A stretch of DNA of 36,157 bases from a virus, in IMG/VR virus record IMGVR_UViG_3300037847_006395, positions 1 to 36,157 of that record. One strand, given 5' to 3'. This document shows positions 9,235-17,780 of the stretch, piece by piece. The translations under genes were made by a program, and so were the position numbers. The notes under the pieces are model-generated. The model had not been told where the DNA came from, searched no databases, and saw only the letters and a program-made list of their open reading frames with translations. Every line of letters begins with the position of its first letter. Positions within the stretch are counted from its first letter, which is position 1.

Positions 9235-9263
9235 ATCGTTAACTATTTACTCTTTAATAAAAT

Positions 9264-9271
9264 TATTTATA
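9264..9271 (-). promoter_or_regulatory. Putative T4-type late promoter TATAAATA before the 556 aa fibre
   Basis: This is an exact match to the T4 late consensus on the coding strand, in a gene-free gap between the 93 aa gene and the 556 aa fibre. The ATG at 9234 is about 29 nt downstream, which leaves a short leader. In T4 such sites are read by host RNA polymerase with gp55 and the sliding clamp. Confidence 0.75.
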
Positions 9272-9278
9272 AAACAAA

Positions 9279-9560
9279 TTAAAATGTTCCATAATCTATG
9301 GCATTATCTGATGGTCCAACGGGATCGTCACTGTCAGATCTATCGACAACTTCAAATGGAGGTACATATTCATGAATATTTCTAAGTTCATTCCACATCA
9401 ATACATAACCTTCTTGTCTATCTGTAGTATCTACATCACCTAATCCTCCTAGGGTATTAGCTTCTGTAGTAGTAGATACATCTACATTAATTTTAGATTT
9501 TTTTACTGCTTGGACAATTTTTTGATTGCCTAAATTTAATCTTACGTTGTATTTTGACAT
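9279..9560 (-). CDS. Small fibre-associated protein with LGDVDTTD module, 93 aa
   Basis: Residues about 38 to 66 read LGGLGDVDTTDRQEGYVLMW and then NIHEYVP. This matches the L-x-x-L-x-DVD-x-x-x-x-x-G-x-V-L-x-W/Y module that often occurs between shaft segments in marine phage fibres. Here it is a free-standing 93 aa protein, so a fibre joint or collar is likely by inference. The N-terminus is basic (QAVKKSKINV). The C-terminus, AIDYGTF, resembles the DAGTY end of its two downstream neighbours. It starts 2 nt after the 116 aa gene's stop (TAA AT ATG). A CATAAATA element overlaps this junction, but transcription from it would begin inside the gene. Confidence 0.8.
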   Translation of the reverse strand: MSKYNVRLNLGNQKIVQAVKKSKINVDVSTTTEANTLGGLGDVDTTDRQEGYVLMWNELRNIHEYVPPFEVVDRSDSDDPVGPSDNAIDYGTF

Positions 9561-9562
9561 AT

Positions 9563-9913
9563 TTATGTGACCGAAGGTTGAACTTCAATGACCCCAGTAA
9601 TAACCTTCTCTTTAATTGAAGAACTGTCAATTAACATGATATCATATACATATCTACCAAGTTTTAATGAATCAGTACCAGTAACCAGATTAGTAGTAAC
9701 ATCAGGCAATGATATTTGAATTAATCCGGTAGTTGCATTAATTACTTGAGCGTTTAAATTAATTTTACTTGTTGTAGTATAATTTCTTGCCATTTTCGCT
9801 TCTACTGTATAAGTGCTCAAATCTATAAGAGTATTATCAGAATTTCTTATATTGATAGAAACACTAAAGTCAGTATTTTTAAATATTGTAAAATTAATAG
9901 GAATCGCTGACAT
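9563..9913 (-). CDS. Small beta-sandwich virion-type protein, 116 aa
   Basis: The protein reads as a single immunoglobulin-like or baseplate-upper-protein-like beta domain. It contains FTIFKNTDFSVSINIRNSD, then YTVEAKMARNY, an asymmetric turn region, and YVYDIMLIDSSSIKEKVITG near the end. BppU-type N-terminal domains of other phages have this ordering (xFxKGDxFSxxIxIxxxDGTxxDLTGYTV), so a role in linking a receptor-binding protein to the baseplate is plausible but not proven. It follows a CATAAATA late-promoter match by about 25 nt and has a GGGAAG purine run ahead of the ATG. Confidence 0.82.
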   Translation of the reverse strand: MSAIPINFTIFKNTDFSVSINIRNSDNTLIDLSTYTVEAKMARNYTTTSKINLNAQVINATTGLIQISLPDVTTNLVTGTDSLKLGRYVYDIMLIDSSSIKEKVITGVIEVQPSVT

Positions 9914-9938
9914 GATCTTCCCAAGGGGTCTTATTGAC

Positions 9939-9946
9939 TATTTATG
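9939..9946 (-). promoter_or_regulatory. Putative late promoter CATAAATA before the 116 aa gene
   Basis: The coding strand reads CATAAATA in the 35 bp gap between the 76 aa gene's stop and the ATG at 9913. It matches NATAAATA, and the distance to the start codon is like that of the other late sites here. It probably drives the 116 and 93 aa genes. Confidence 0.55.
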
Positions 9947-9948
9947 AG

Positions 9949-10179
9949 TTATTTATTTGCAATTTTAAGTAAAAGATCTTTAATTTCAGTAATCTCAACC
10001 TTCAACTCTGACAATTCTTTAGCAGTATCTTCAACTTTTCTTTCTATATTTTTTCTTCTATCTCTTTCAGAAATATATTTTTCATAATCATTATTATCAG
10101 TGCTTATAATTGCATTAGTTTTAGGGTCACGTTTAAAATTACTGTGACCCTCAACAGGAATTAAGCTAGAGCTATGCAT
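9949..10179 (-). CDS. Small coiled-coil protein, 76 aa
   Basis: The N-terminal half is polar (SNFKRDPKTNAIISTDNNDY) and the second half is a strongly heptad-like, charged helix ending LKVEITEIKDLLLKIANK. The first half resembles the gp25 N-terminus in style (an FKRDPKTNAI stretch, compare NFTRHPVTGDI), a pattern seen in phage proteins that align on the baseplate, but the similarity is weak. No enzyme motif is seen. The gene overlaps the end of the 2061 aa gene by 19 nt in another frame, so it is translationally coupled to it. Proteins of this type lie next to DUF4815 genes in other cyanophages. A structural or chaperone role is a guess. Confidence 0.8.
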   Translation of the reverse strand: MHSSSLIPVEGHSNFKRDPKTNAIISTDNNDYEKYISERDRRKNIERKVEDTAKELSELKVEITEIKDLLLKIANK

Positions 10180-13100
10180 CGTAAATCTTTAATAAGTGGA
10201 GTAAAGGATTGATTTGTAGATCTCATTCTAATTTTTACTTGGAATGCAGTAAATGGTTTACCGTTGGGAGTAAGATCGGTAACATCAAAATCCCACCTTT
10301 GATCTTCAAAATCATCAACTCCTCCTGTGTTCGTATTACCAAATGTAGCATCATTAAGATCAATCCAGTTAACTTGAGTTGGATCAGATTCCTCACCACT
10401 TAATGTTTTAACTAATACATCAATAGTTGCAAGACCTTCAGGATTATATCCAGCAAGTTCAATTCTTAATGCAGTTGCTGGATTTTTTAAGGTTACTAAT
10501 TTTGTAACATAATTTGAACTATTATAATCTTTAACAGAACTCAATTGAACATTAGTAAATGTTTGTCCTGGATCATTGAGGAAATATTCTTTCGGATAAT
10601 TTCCAGTAATATTAGAAACTCTATTTGCAGTAGTAATTAAACTAATTCTTTGAGTATCAATAATTGGAGATAATTTTGTAGTATTACTCGACAATTTAAG
10701 TCTTAGATCTACAGAAGATCTGTTTTGCATAACATTTTCAGAGTTTGTACTTGATGCCACTAATTTTGGAGATTCAAAATAATTATTATCATTTAAATTG
10801 ACAGGAAAGAAGTTAGAATCTTTAATATACGATTTATCAGTTGGGACATTAGAATTACCTGGATTTGAGAAACTTGAATCTGATATTGAAGTTCCAGATG
10901 TAGTTCTGAGTTCTGCAGTTACAGAAGTTCCACCAAGTTCTTGATATGTAACCTGAGGTAACACACTTGTAAACATGACATTAGATGTAGCAGTTACATT
11001 AGAACCACCAAAAGAAATATTACTACTAGGATTATTTCTTGTAGTATTGATAAGAATTTGATACGAGTCTAAAGTTATCCATCTAAGATTAGTGTGGGTT
11101 TTATTAATCTCTGTAAGAGGAACTCCATCTACAATATAATATTCTGCAATTAAATTATCTTCAGAATTAAATTCCACATCTATAGTTGGACCTGAAATCT
11201 TTGCTGTCAAAGTAAGAGTGAATGCTCCATTTGAAGTATTAGTTGTCTGTGATGGATCATAAGAATATACCGAATCTTTAATTCTAATATATGCTAAATT
11301 AGTAGAACTTCCTACACTTCCATTAATATTGTCGCTATTTTTGAATAAACCCTCAACAGTAGAATCGCCAGTTAAAGGTAACGCTACAGCAACAGAACCA
11401 TTCCAGTTACCAGATAAAGTAGTGCCAACGCCAGACCTTACACCATCAATCTTAACAAAAGATGATGGATCATGCATGCCATGATTTGGATGGTTAACTT
11501 TAATATAACCATTATTTAGTGAAAGTTCAATAGGATCAATAGGTAATTTATTCATTGAATTTGATTCACTCGAAACATTTTCAAACTTAATTACAGGAGT
11601 TTCAGAAATATCAAATTCTGCACGATATAATTTAAATTTAAGGTCTTCTAATTGATTAGCAGTCCAAGTAGATGCATTTTGGGACTTAAATAAAACACCA
11701 GCATATGGTTGAGCGGTGATACGATTTCCATCTAAATCATTTTGTCCCATAACAGAAATCCACATCTTATAATCATTAGATGATGTCAATAGTGCAAAAC
11801 AATATTCTTGAAGTCCTTCAACGTATACAGGAGTGTCAAACGTAAAGGTTGTTACTGCTGAACCATCATCAGAAATATTAACATCATCTGGTAATAATGT
11901 TGCTTCTCCAAGAACATCTGGTGACGGATAACCATTAACCATGGTTCTAATTTCCATTGTAATAGGAAGACCTGAAGTGTCCTTTGTTTGGAAATACGTA
12001 TCAACTTTCGTGACAAACATTCCTTCCTCTTCAGGAACTAAGAATGATTGTGCTAATGGATCTCTCCATGCAGTTGCTCTGGTTCGAGTGGTTCTACGTC
12101 TAATTACTCTCCTGGTATTTACGACATCTCTTCTTACGGTTGCGTTTCTAACTAAAAGAACATCAGTTTGCCTTGATAGAATTGTTCCAGTTGCAGTGAA
12201 TGTTCCTTCTGCAGAACTATCAACAATGCCTGAGATTCTACTATCAGTTTCAGAATCAGTAAATCTAACAACAGATTCACCAACATTCCATCTTGGATTT
12301 CCCTCAACACTAGGTTCTGGAAGGAAAAATCCTGCTACAAGATCTCCATTTTCATTAGTGACATACCGTTTTTCTGTAATTCGTGCCCTTGCACCACTAG
12401 TTTCACCTACAATAACATCACCTTCAATTAAATAACCTCCACGATCGTTACCGATTGCTGTAGTATCAAATACATTCCAATTCAAAAGAGTTGAATTTGC
12501 CGTATAATTATCGGGAATATTTTGATTTGTATAAGGATTTTTAGTTATTGTTCTAGATTGAGAATACGGATAACTTCTTATAGGAGCACAACGTGCTCTA
12601 AAAAATCTTCCATTAATATTACTTCGGAGACTGAAAAATTCATTTGGTTGAAATGGGTTGTTATTTAACATTTCAATCTCAAGAAGTTTTGGAGTCGTAT
12701 ACGTAGAAATATTCCTTTGATCAAAAAATGGATACAATCTAACAAAAGGCTTTAATCGTCTACCAGCAAATCTAATATTTCTTGAACGCTTCCATCTTGA
12801 TTGTGTTACATCAACCACTCTATCTCCAAGAACTTGTCTATCAATTCTTGGAGTGACCGTAGTTCTAATTCCTCTCCTAACTCTTCTAAAAGTTGTAACC
12901 CCAAATATTCTTGTAACATTTCTTACAAATGGCCAGAAATTTCTTCTTTCACGGTCAACGTTTTGAGTAAATCTTCTAGAAACCCATGTAGTTTGCCAAG
13001 CATTCCACTCTGTACGACCAAAACCTCCAGTTCTAAAATTGGTAACACCTGCTGCTCGCGCCTCTGCTAAGAAATTACCTTCAACATTTGTTACTCTTTC

Positions 13101-16100
13101 TGGAAGTCTTATTTCATCTGTCCAATCATCGGTCGCTGGATTTACAATAATATCTCCAACCCAAGAAACAACTGCAAATGGATTTACATTTTCTACTCCA
13201 GAAGCAAACGGTTGATCTACTACAACAACATCAGAATAATTAAGTAATATAAAATCATTTCTTACATAATTGGAAGGTTCTACCTCATTCTCATATTGAA
13301 GTGGGACATTAGTTGTATAATGTTGAGGTCTTAACTCCCCCTCGCCAAAATCCATAGAACATGAATAATTAGGATGACGGGTTTCTCCAATGTCGTGGGA
13401 AGTGAAATTGTCTACAATAAAACCATTTTTAAGTCTGTTATTACCATTAGAATCTGGAATGAATAAATTTTTAGTATCAGATTCTAACAAGGATAATTGA
13501 GTATAATATTCGACATTTTCAACTCTAGTTTCAATATTACCAATATCTTTCATGGTATATCTGTTATTCTTATACCTTTCAAATATAACATCTTCTAAAT
13601 CTCTAGTATATGCCGGAATAGAAATATCAATCAATGGCATTGCATCTTTCAACATAAATACCTGATCAGAACTACTGGTCGAAGAACTTTCAAGAGATTT
13701 AACAATAAAATCACCAGTTTTTGATAAATATAAAGTATTTTTTGATGGCAGATAATATTCTATGGTATTACTTTGTATATTACCCTCAGGGAGAACTTGA
13801 TTGTCTGGTAAGAATTTATAATTATTATTACCAAAATTTGACAAATTTGTATTTGCAATAATTTCACTTGCGTTTATTAAATATGGAGAAACTGGATTTC
13901 CATCGCCGGTAACAGCACTGTCTTGATCAAGTCTAAAATCAATTATATCAGACAGATAGATTTTTTCACCATCAACCTCATATGATGGTATATTGTCAAG
14001 ATTTGAATTATAGAAAGAATTTACAGTAGTGTATGTCCCTGTTCCAGGAGTAACATCTGCAAAATAATCGTAAACAGCATAAACTTGCTTAGTACTTCCG
14101 ATTAATAATCCGGAGTTTAATTTTTCTATAGAAGAAAATTCAAAAGTGTGTAAATTTTGACCATCATTTAATTTAAATTTACTCCCTACATTCTCTACCC
14201 CATTAGAAACTGTAGATACGGTTCCAGTTAATTGTGTCTTAAATGATTTAACTCCTTCGTTTGGAATAAATTGAATCTCAGATTCATATACAAAATAAAC
14301 CTTTGAACTATTAACATGAATTACACGACCCTTAGCACCACTACTAACACCTTCAATTATTTCACCTTTCTTAAATTGCACATTACCACTTAATGTGATA
14401 TTTGGAATTACATTATCCACAGTTTCTGTAGATTCTGCAATATAAACTCCTCTAAGTTTACATGCTCTAGTAACCCCAAGACTTAAAATATCTTCATTGA
14501 TATCATACTTAGTTGCAATATTTGTCAATTTTGAAACTGACATTGGTAAATAATTTATCAGTCTCTCAGTTGGACTTGCAATAGTTTGTGGACCAAAGAC
14601 TATAATATCACCGATATTATTTGTATTACCTACATCTACTGTGAGTGTTTTGGCAGCAAGATCAGCATCAAAAGTAACAGTACCTACATTGCTAGTATCA
14701 GATAAAACAAACCCATAATCACCTGCAGTATCACTGTTAAATGGAACATTATTAATAGTAACAGCACCTAAAGTCAAAGTCTGCACACTAGTGAAAGATC
14801 TAATATCAGTTAAAGTAATGTCGTCTACAGATTTAATTACATTATCTTGATATAATTTAAAAAATCTTGCTGAAGATGAACCTGAGGTAGAGGATACGTC
14901 CCTATTTGATCCACCTGTTAATGTGTTATTTGTATAATCTATAGTAGCATTAACAACAACGTCATCAAGATCGTTAATTGACTTTCCATCCAAATATTTA
15001 ATTCCTGTTAATCTTAGATTATTACCTTGAATTGATACAAAAAGTCCATAACCTATAATAGCATTACTATTATCCCTTAATGCTACAACTCTATCCCCCG
15101 ATAAACTAGAGGTTACATCTCCAATGGCCGGAGGACTAGCAAGTGTAATTACAAATCCTCTTGCATCGGTGTTCGTGATATTATCTTCAATAGATTTAAA
15201 ATTTCTTGCCTTTTCAATATCAACATATTCAGTTGATAATGTAGTTAATTCATATCCAAGAACATAAGATTTTCCAGGACTTACAGCAATTTCAAATAAA
15301 TTATCAGATGAAATATTACCATCTGATGTGGTAGAATTAAATGGATATACTCCGTTATTTACACCATCATCTAAACATTCTTTTTTATTAAACGTATATG
15401 GATTTACTTCATAGTTTCCAGATTCATCAAAAGTTCTTCTAGCAAGAGTATTTTCAAGCGTATTGTCAAGTTGATTAAGATTACCATTTTTAATTTCAAA
15501 CAGTTCCCCATTTTCAATCCTAAGCAATTCAATAAAATCTGTAACTGAAGTGTCAGATAAAGACTTCTTGACTAATTTTGCGTCCAGTTTAAATCTATCC
15601 GCTCCTGGAGCAGCAAAATTAGAGAATCCCTGCGATGGATCATTTAAACTACTATCAGTTGATGAACTTACAATAGTTTCCAGTACTTGTAGTCCAACTT
15701 TATAAGAAGGAGTATTAGTGAATTGATCAAGAATGATTTCTTGAGGTTCTACTGTTACAAAATAACCTTTTGTAAAGTAAACTCCGGATGTGATTGCAGC
15801 AGAACATCCTACGTTTGTGGCATTTTCAGTAATGCATTTTGCAAAATCAGTATTTTCTAAAACTACACTTGCGCCAATACTAAAAGATTCATTTGCTATT
15901 AAAATTTCATCGTCTTGGAACGATGAAGAGGTATAATCACTTGCTGCAGAAATGTATTTAATGAATAATGTAGTAAATCCTTTTTCTGATTGTTCCCCTG
16001 TAATAGCATTAACAACCTTTGCCTTCACCCCTGAAGTTTGCCCCGTTATTGTCTTACCTACTATGAAATCAACTAATTGTGAAGATGGTAACCCAAAATA

Positions 16101-16346
16101 TTCATCTTCAATTAAAACAGAAGTATATGAAAGGTCATATGAAATTTGACCAGGAAAGACCATAGCACCTTCTTTGTAGATGCTTGATCCTAACTTTTCA
16201 ACCTGATCTTGTAGAATAGATTGAAGTGTAGTTAATTCCCTTGCTTGTAATGGAACTCCAGGTTTAAATAATACCTTGTTGAATTTTTTATTTGGATCAA
16301 AATCTTCAAAATATGGAGGTGTGTTGAAGTTAGTTGACTGGGGCAT
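10161..16346 (-). CDS. DUF4815-type giant baseplate/fibre protein, 2061 aa
   Basis: The N-terminus reads NTPPYFEDFDPNKKFNKVLF and then KPGVPLQARELTTLQSILQD, the hallmark of the DUF4815 family of marine T4-like phages. The middle has many beta segments. Residues about 1120 to 1205 are unusually arginine-rich and lead into RLKPFVRLYPFFDQRNIS, a family motif. A second arginine cluster lies near 1395 to 1427. Residues about 1430 to 1590 form a further domain that starts PLAQSFLVPEEEGMFVTKVD and includes MEIRTMVNGYPSP and QPYAGVLFKSQNASTWT. The position after gp8 is where T4 keeps gp9 and gp10, so a peripheral wedge or fibre-anchor role is plausible. No enzymatic site is visible. It starts 1 nt after the gp8 stop, so expression depends on the gp8 transcript. 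Confidence 0.92.
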   Translation of the reverse strand: MPQSTNFNTPPYFEDFDPNKKFNKVLFKPGVPLQARELTTLQSILQDQVEKLGSSIYKEGAMVFPGQISYDLSYTSVLIEDEYFGLPSSQLVDFIVGKTITGQTSGVKAKVVNAITGEQSEKGFTTLFIKYISAASDYTSSSFQDDEILIANESFSIGASVVLENTDFAKCITENATNVGCSAAITSGVYFTKGYFVTVEPQEIILDQFTNTPSYKVGLQVLETIVSSSTDSSLNDPSQGFSNFAAPGADRFKLDAKLVKKSLSDTSVTDFIELLRIENGELFEIKNGNLNQLDNTLENTLARRTFDESGNYEVNPYTFNKKECLDDGVNNGVYPFNSTTSDGNISSDNLFEIAVSPGKSYVLGYELTTLSTEYVDIEKARNFKSIEDNITNTDARGFVITLASPPAIGDVTSSLSGDRVVALRDNSNAIIGYGLFVSIQGNNLRLTGIKYLDGKSINDLDDVVVNATIDYTNNTLTGGSNRDVSSTSGSSSARFFKLYQDNVIKSVDDITLTDIRSFTSVQTLTLGAVTINNVPFNSDTAGDYGFVLSDTSNVGTVTFDADLAAKTLTVDVGNTNNIGDIIVFGPQTIASPTERLINYLPMSVSKLTNIATKYDINEDILSLGVTRACKLRGVYIAESTETVDNVIPNITLSGNVQFKKGEIIEGVSSGAKGRVIHVNSSKVYFVYESEIQFIPNEGVKSFKTQLTGTVSTVSNGVENVGSKFKLNDGQNLHTFEFSSIEKLNSGLLIGSTKQVYAVYDYFADVTPGTGTYTTVNSFYNSNLDNIPSYEVDGEKIYLSDIIDFRLDQDSAVTGDGNPVSPYLINASEIIANTNLSNFGNNNYKFLPDNQVLPEGNIQSNTIEYYLPSKNTLYLSKTGDFIVKSLESSSTSSSDQVFMLKDAMPLIDISIPAYTRDLEDVIFERYKNNRYTMKDIGNIETRVENVEYYTQLSLLESDTKNLFIPDSNGNNRLKNGFIVDNFTSHDIGETRHPNYSCSMDFGEGELRPQHYTTNVPLQYENEVEPSNYVRNDFILLNYSDVVVVDQPFASGVENVNPFAVVSWVGDIIVNPATDDWTDEIRLPERVTNVEGNFLAEARAAGVTNFRTGGFGRTEWNAWQTTWVSRRFTQNVDRERRNFWPFVRNVTRIFGVTTFRRVRRGIRTTVTPRIDRQVLGDRVVDVTQSRWKRSRNIRFAGRRLKPFVRLYPFFDQRNISTYTTPKLLEIEMLNNNPFQPNEFFSLRSNINGRFFRARCAPIRSYPYSQSRTITKNPYTNQNIPDNYTANSTLLNWNVFDTTAIGNDRGGYLIEGDVIVGETSGARARITEKRYVTNENGDLVAGFFLPEPSVEGNPRWNVGESVVRFTDSETDSRISGIVDSSAEGTFTATGTILSRQTDVLLVRNATVRRDVVNTRRVIRRRTTRTRATAWRDPLAQSFLVPEEEGMFVTKVDTYFQTKDTSGLPITMEIRTMVNGYPSPDVLGEATLLPDDVNISDDGSAVTTFTFDTPVYVEGLQEYCFALLTSSNDYKMWISVMGQNDLDGNRITAQPYAGVLFKSQNASTWTANQLEDLKFKLYRAEFDISETPVIKFENVSSESNSMNKLPIDPIELSLNNGYIKVNHPNHGMHDPSSFVKIDGVRSGVGTTLSGNWNGSVAVALPLTGDSTVEGLFKNSDNINGSVGSSTNLAYIRIKDSVYSYDPSQTTNTSNGAFTLTLTAKISGPTIDVEFNSEDNLIAEYYIVDGVPLTEINKTHTNLRWITLDSYQILINTTRNNPSSNISFGGSNVTATSNVMFTSVLPQVTYQELGGTSVTAELRTTSGTSISDSSFSNPGNSNVPTDKSYIKDSNFFPVNLNDNNYFESPKLVASSTNSENVMQNRSSVDLRLKLSSNTTKLSPIIDTQRISLITTANRVSNITGNYPKEYFLNDPGQTFTNVQLSSVKDYNSSNYVTKLVTLKNPATALRIELAGYNPEGLATIDVLVKTLSGEESDPTQVNWIDLNDATFGNTNTGGVDDFEDQRWDFDVTDLTPNGKPFTAFQVKIRMRSTNQSFTPLIKDLRCIALA

Positions 16347-16347
16347 T

Positions 16348-17751
16348 TTAGAACTCTAATATAATTTTAAAATCTTCTGATTGGTCGTCTGCTCTTGTGA
16401 CTGGGGGTCTGTTATCTATATAGATGATTTGCCCAGACCCTCTAGTGATTTCTGGTACTTTAATAGCATCAGAATTACTACTAATATTGCCACTAAAACC
16501 TGATCCAGAAATTGTCGAAGCTGGAACAAATGCAATTTTTTCATTTGAACTATTCAATCCCTCCTCAACCACATTTTCTTGTGTATACCAAATATAATAA
16601 GGACCGGTGTTATTAATTTGTCCGTATTCAATTACTTTACCAGTCGCACCATTATCAACACTTGTTATAAGTGAATCTGGCGCTGGTGCTGTTGGTGTAA
16701 TTGCACTATCCAATTCCATTCTATATGTTCCAATTGCAATATCAGAGGAACTTGAACTGATCGTAGGATTATAGAGTAATCCAACTACCGAAAAATCATT
16801 TCTAAATGGGAAATCATTAGCACCAAATTTTGCGTTTAACGCAAGTCTATATGCCCCTAACTCTAATGCAATATCCTTGGCAATACCTTCTTTTGGAGAA
16901 AATATTGCTTGGAGTTGAGCATTATTTCCTGAATTGTTACCAGCAACAGGAACTAATTCACCAAAAGTATAAGATTGTCCCGGATTAATAACCCTAACAG
17001 AATTAATTTCACCCACACTACCAACAGAAGTTACTTGAACTTGAGCATTTTGACCATCTCCTTTAACCTCAAAAAGATCATCAATATCATAGTTTGAACC
17101 TTTTGCTTCAATTTCTACATTATAAACTGCTCCTCCAAAATTTGCAGAGGGATCGATTGCATTATTAGGATCAACAGTTTGAGGTATTGGTACATAATCA
17201 TCAGTTTTAAATTTTTCAAAATCAGATGCATTTATACTATACATGTATTTCCACACATAACCATCATCCTCTTTAAATGGAGCACTTGATATTGATGTTG
17301 GTTCTTTAGTAGAAATTCCTCGATTATTGTTATCCAAACATTTATATACTTTAAACTCAGAAGTAACAACGTAAAAATCAGTTTCGTATAGTTTAATTTC
17401 AGAATTTATTCCTCTAACAAGTTCATTTGTAGCATATTCTGAACCATAATCATGCCTATAAACGTCATACTGCCTCCCACTTACCCAGGTGTTATTGCGA
17501 ATAACACCTCGAATGCTAGAAGATTCTATCTTTTTCAATCCAAGCATTTGATCGTATATATTAAATGCTTGTTCTTGATTATCAATAGGGTCTGGAGTAG
17601 CACCAGTCCAAGTATCAGATCTAGCAAAGAATAAGTATAGATCAATTGGAAACTGAGTTGCTAAACTTTCTCCAAGCTGCACCCTACTTCTAAAATTTTC
17701 CGCCAAAAGTACGCGGAACGTATCTGTTAATAATGCTCTTGACTGTGACAT
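16348..17751 (-). CDS. gp8: Baseplate wedge subunit gp8, 467 aa
   Basis: In T4, gp8 is a dimer in the baseplate wedge that joins gp7, gp10 and gp6. The match is visible at three places. The N-terminal pattern (FRVLLAENFRSRVQL, then DLYLFFARSDTW) recalls T4 gp8's start. A DDGYVWKYMYSI segment matches the T4 GDGYVWEYLFEI. The C-terminus GQIIYIDNRPPVTRADDQSE closely follows the T4 ending GEMIYMENRPPI. The protein is about 130 residues longer than T4 gp8 (334 aa). Part of the excess is a repeat near residues 215 to 275 with G-S-N-Y and GQSYTFGEL units, like the G-x-GY repeats of the upstream giant. An exact TATAAATA late promoter lies 18 nt before the ATG, so gp8 and the following giant probably share a late transcript. 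Confidence 0.94.
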   Translation of the reverse strand: MSQSRALLTDTFRVLLAENFRSRVQLGESLATQFPIDLYLFFARSDTWTGATPDPIDNQEQAFNIYDQMLGLKKIESSSIRGVIRNNTWVSGRQYDVYRHDYGSEYATNELVRGINSEIKLYETDFYVVTSEFKVYKCLDNNNRGISTKEPTSISSAPFKEDDGYVWKYMYSINASDFEKFKTDDYVPIPQTVDPNNAIDPSANFGGAVYNVEIEAKGSNYDIDDLFEVKGDGQNAQVQVTSVGSVGEINSVRVINPGQSYTFGELVPVAGNNSGNNAQLQAIFSPKEGIAKDIALELGAYRLALNAKFGANDFPFRNDFSVVGLLYNPTISSSSSDIAIGTYRMELDSAITPTAPAPDSLITSVDNGATGKVIEYGQINNTGPYYIWYTQENVVEEGLNSSNEKIAFVPASTISGSGFSGNISSNSDAIKVPEITRGSGQIIYIDNRPPVTRADDQSEDFKIILEF

Positions 17752-17769
17752 TGTGAAGCAGTTTTTTAC

Positions 17770-17777
17770 TATTTATA
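17770..17777 (-). promoter_or_regulatory. Putative T4-type late promoter TATAAATA before gp8
   Basis: This is an exact consensus match on the coding strand in the 29 bp gap between the 3245 aa gene and gp8. The predicted start site lies about a dozen bases upstream of the ATG at 17751, giving a very short leader. It would allow gp8 and the DUF4815 gene to be made without reading through the 9.7 kb gene upstream. Confidence 0.78.
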
Positions 17778-17780
17778 GTG

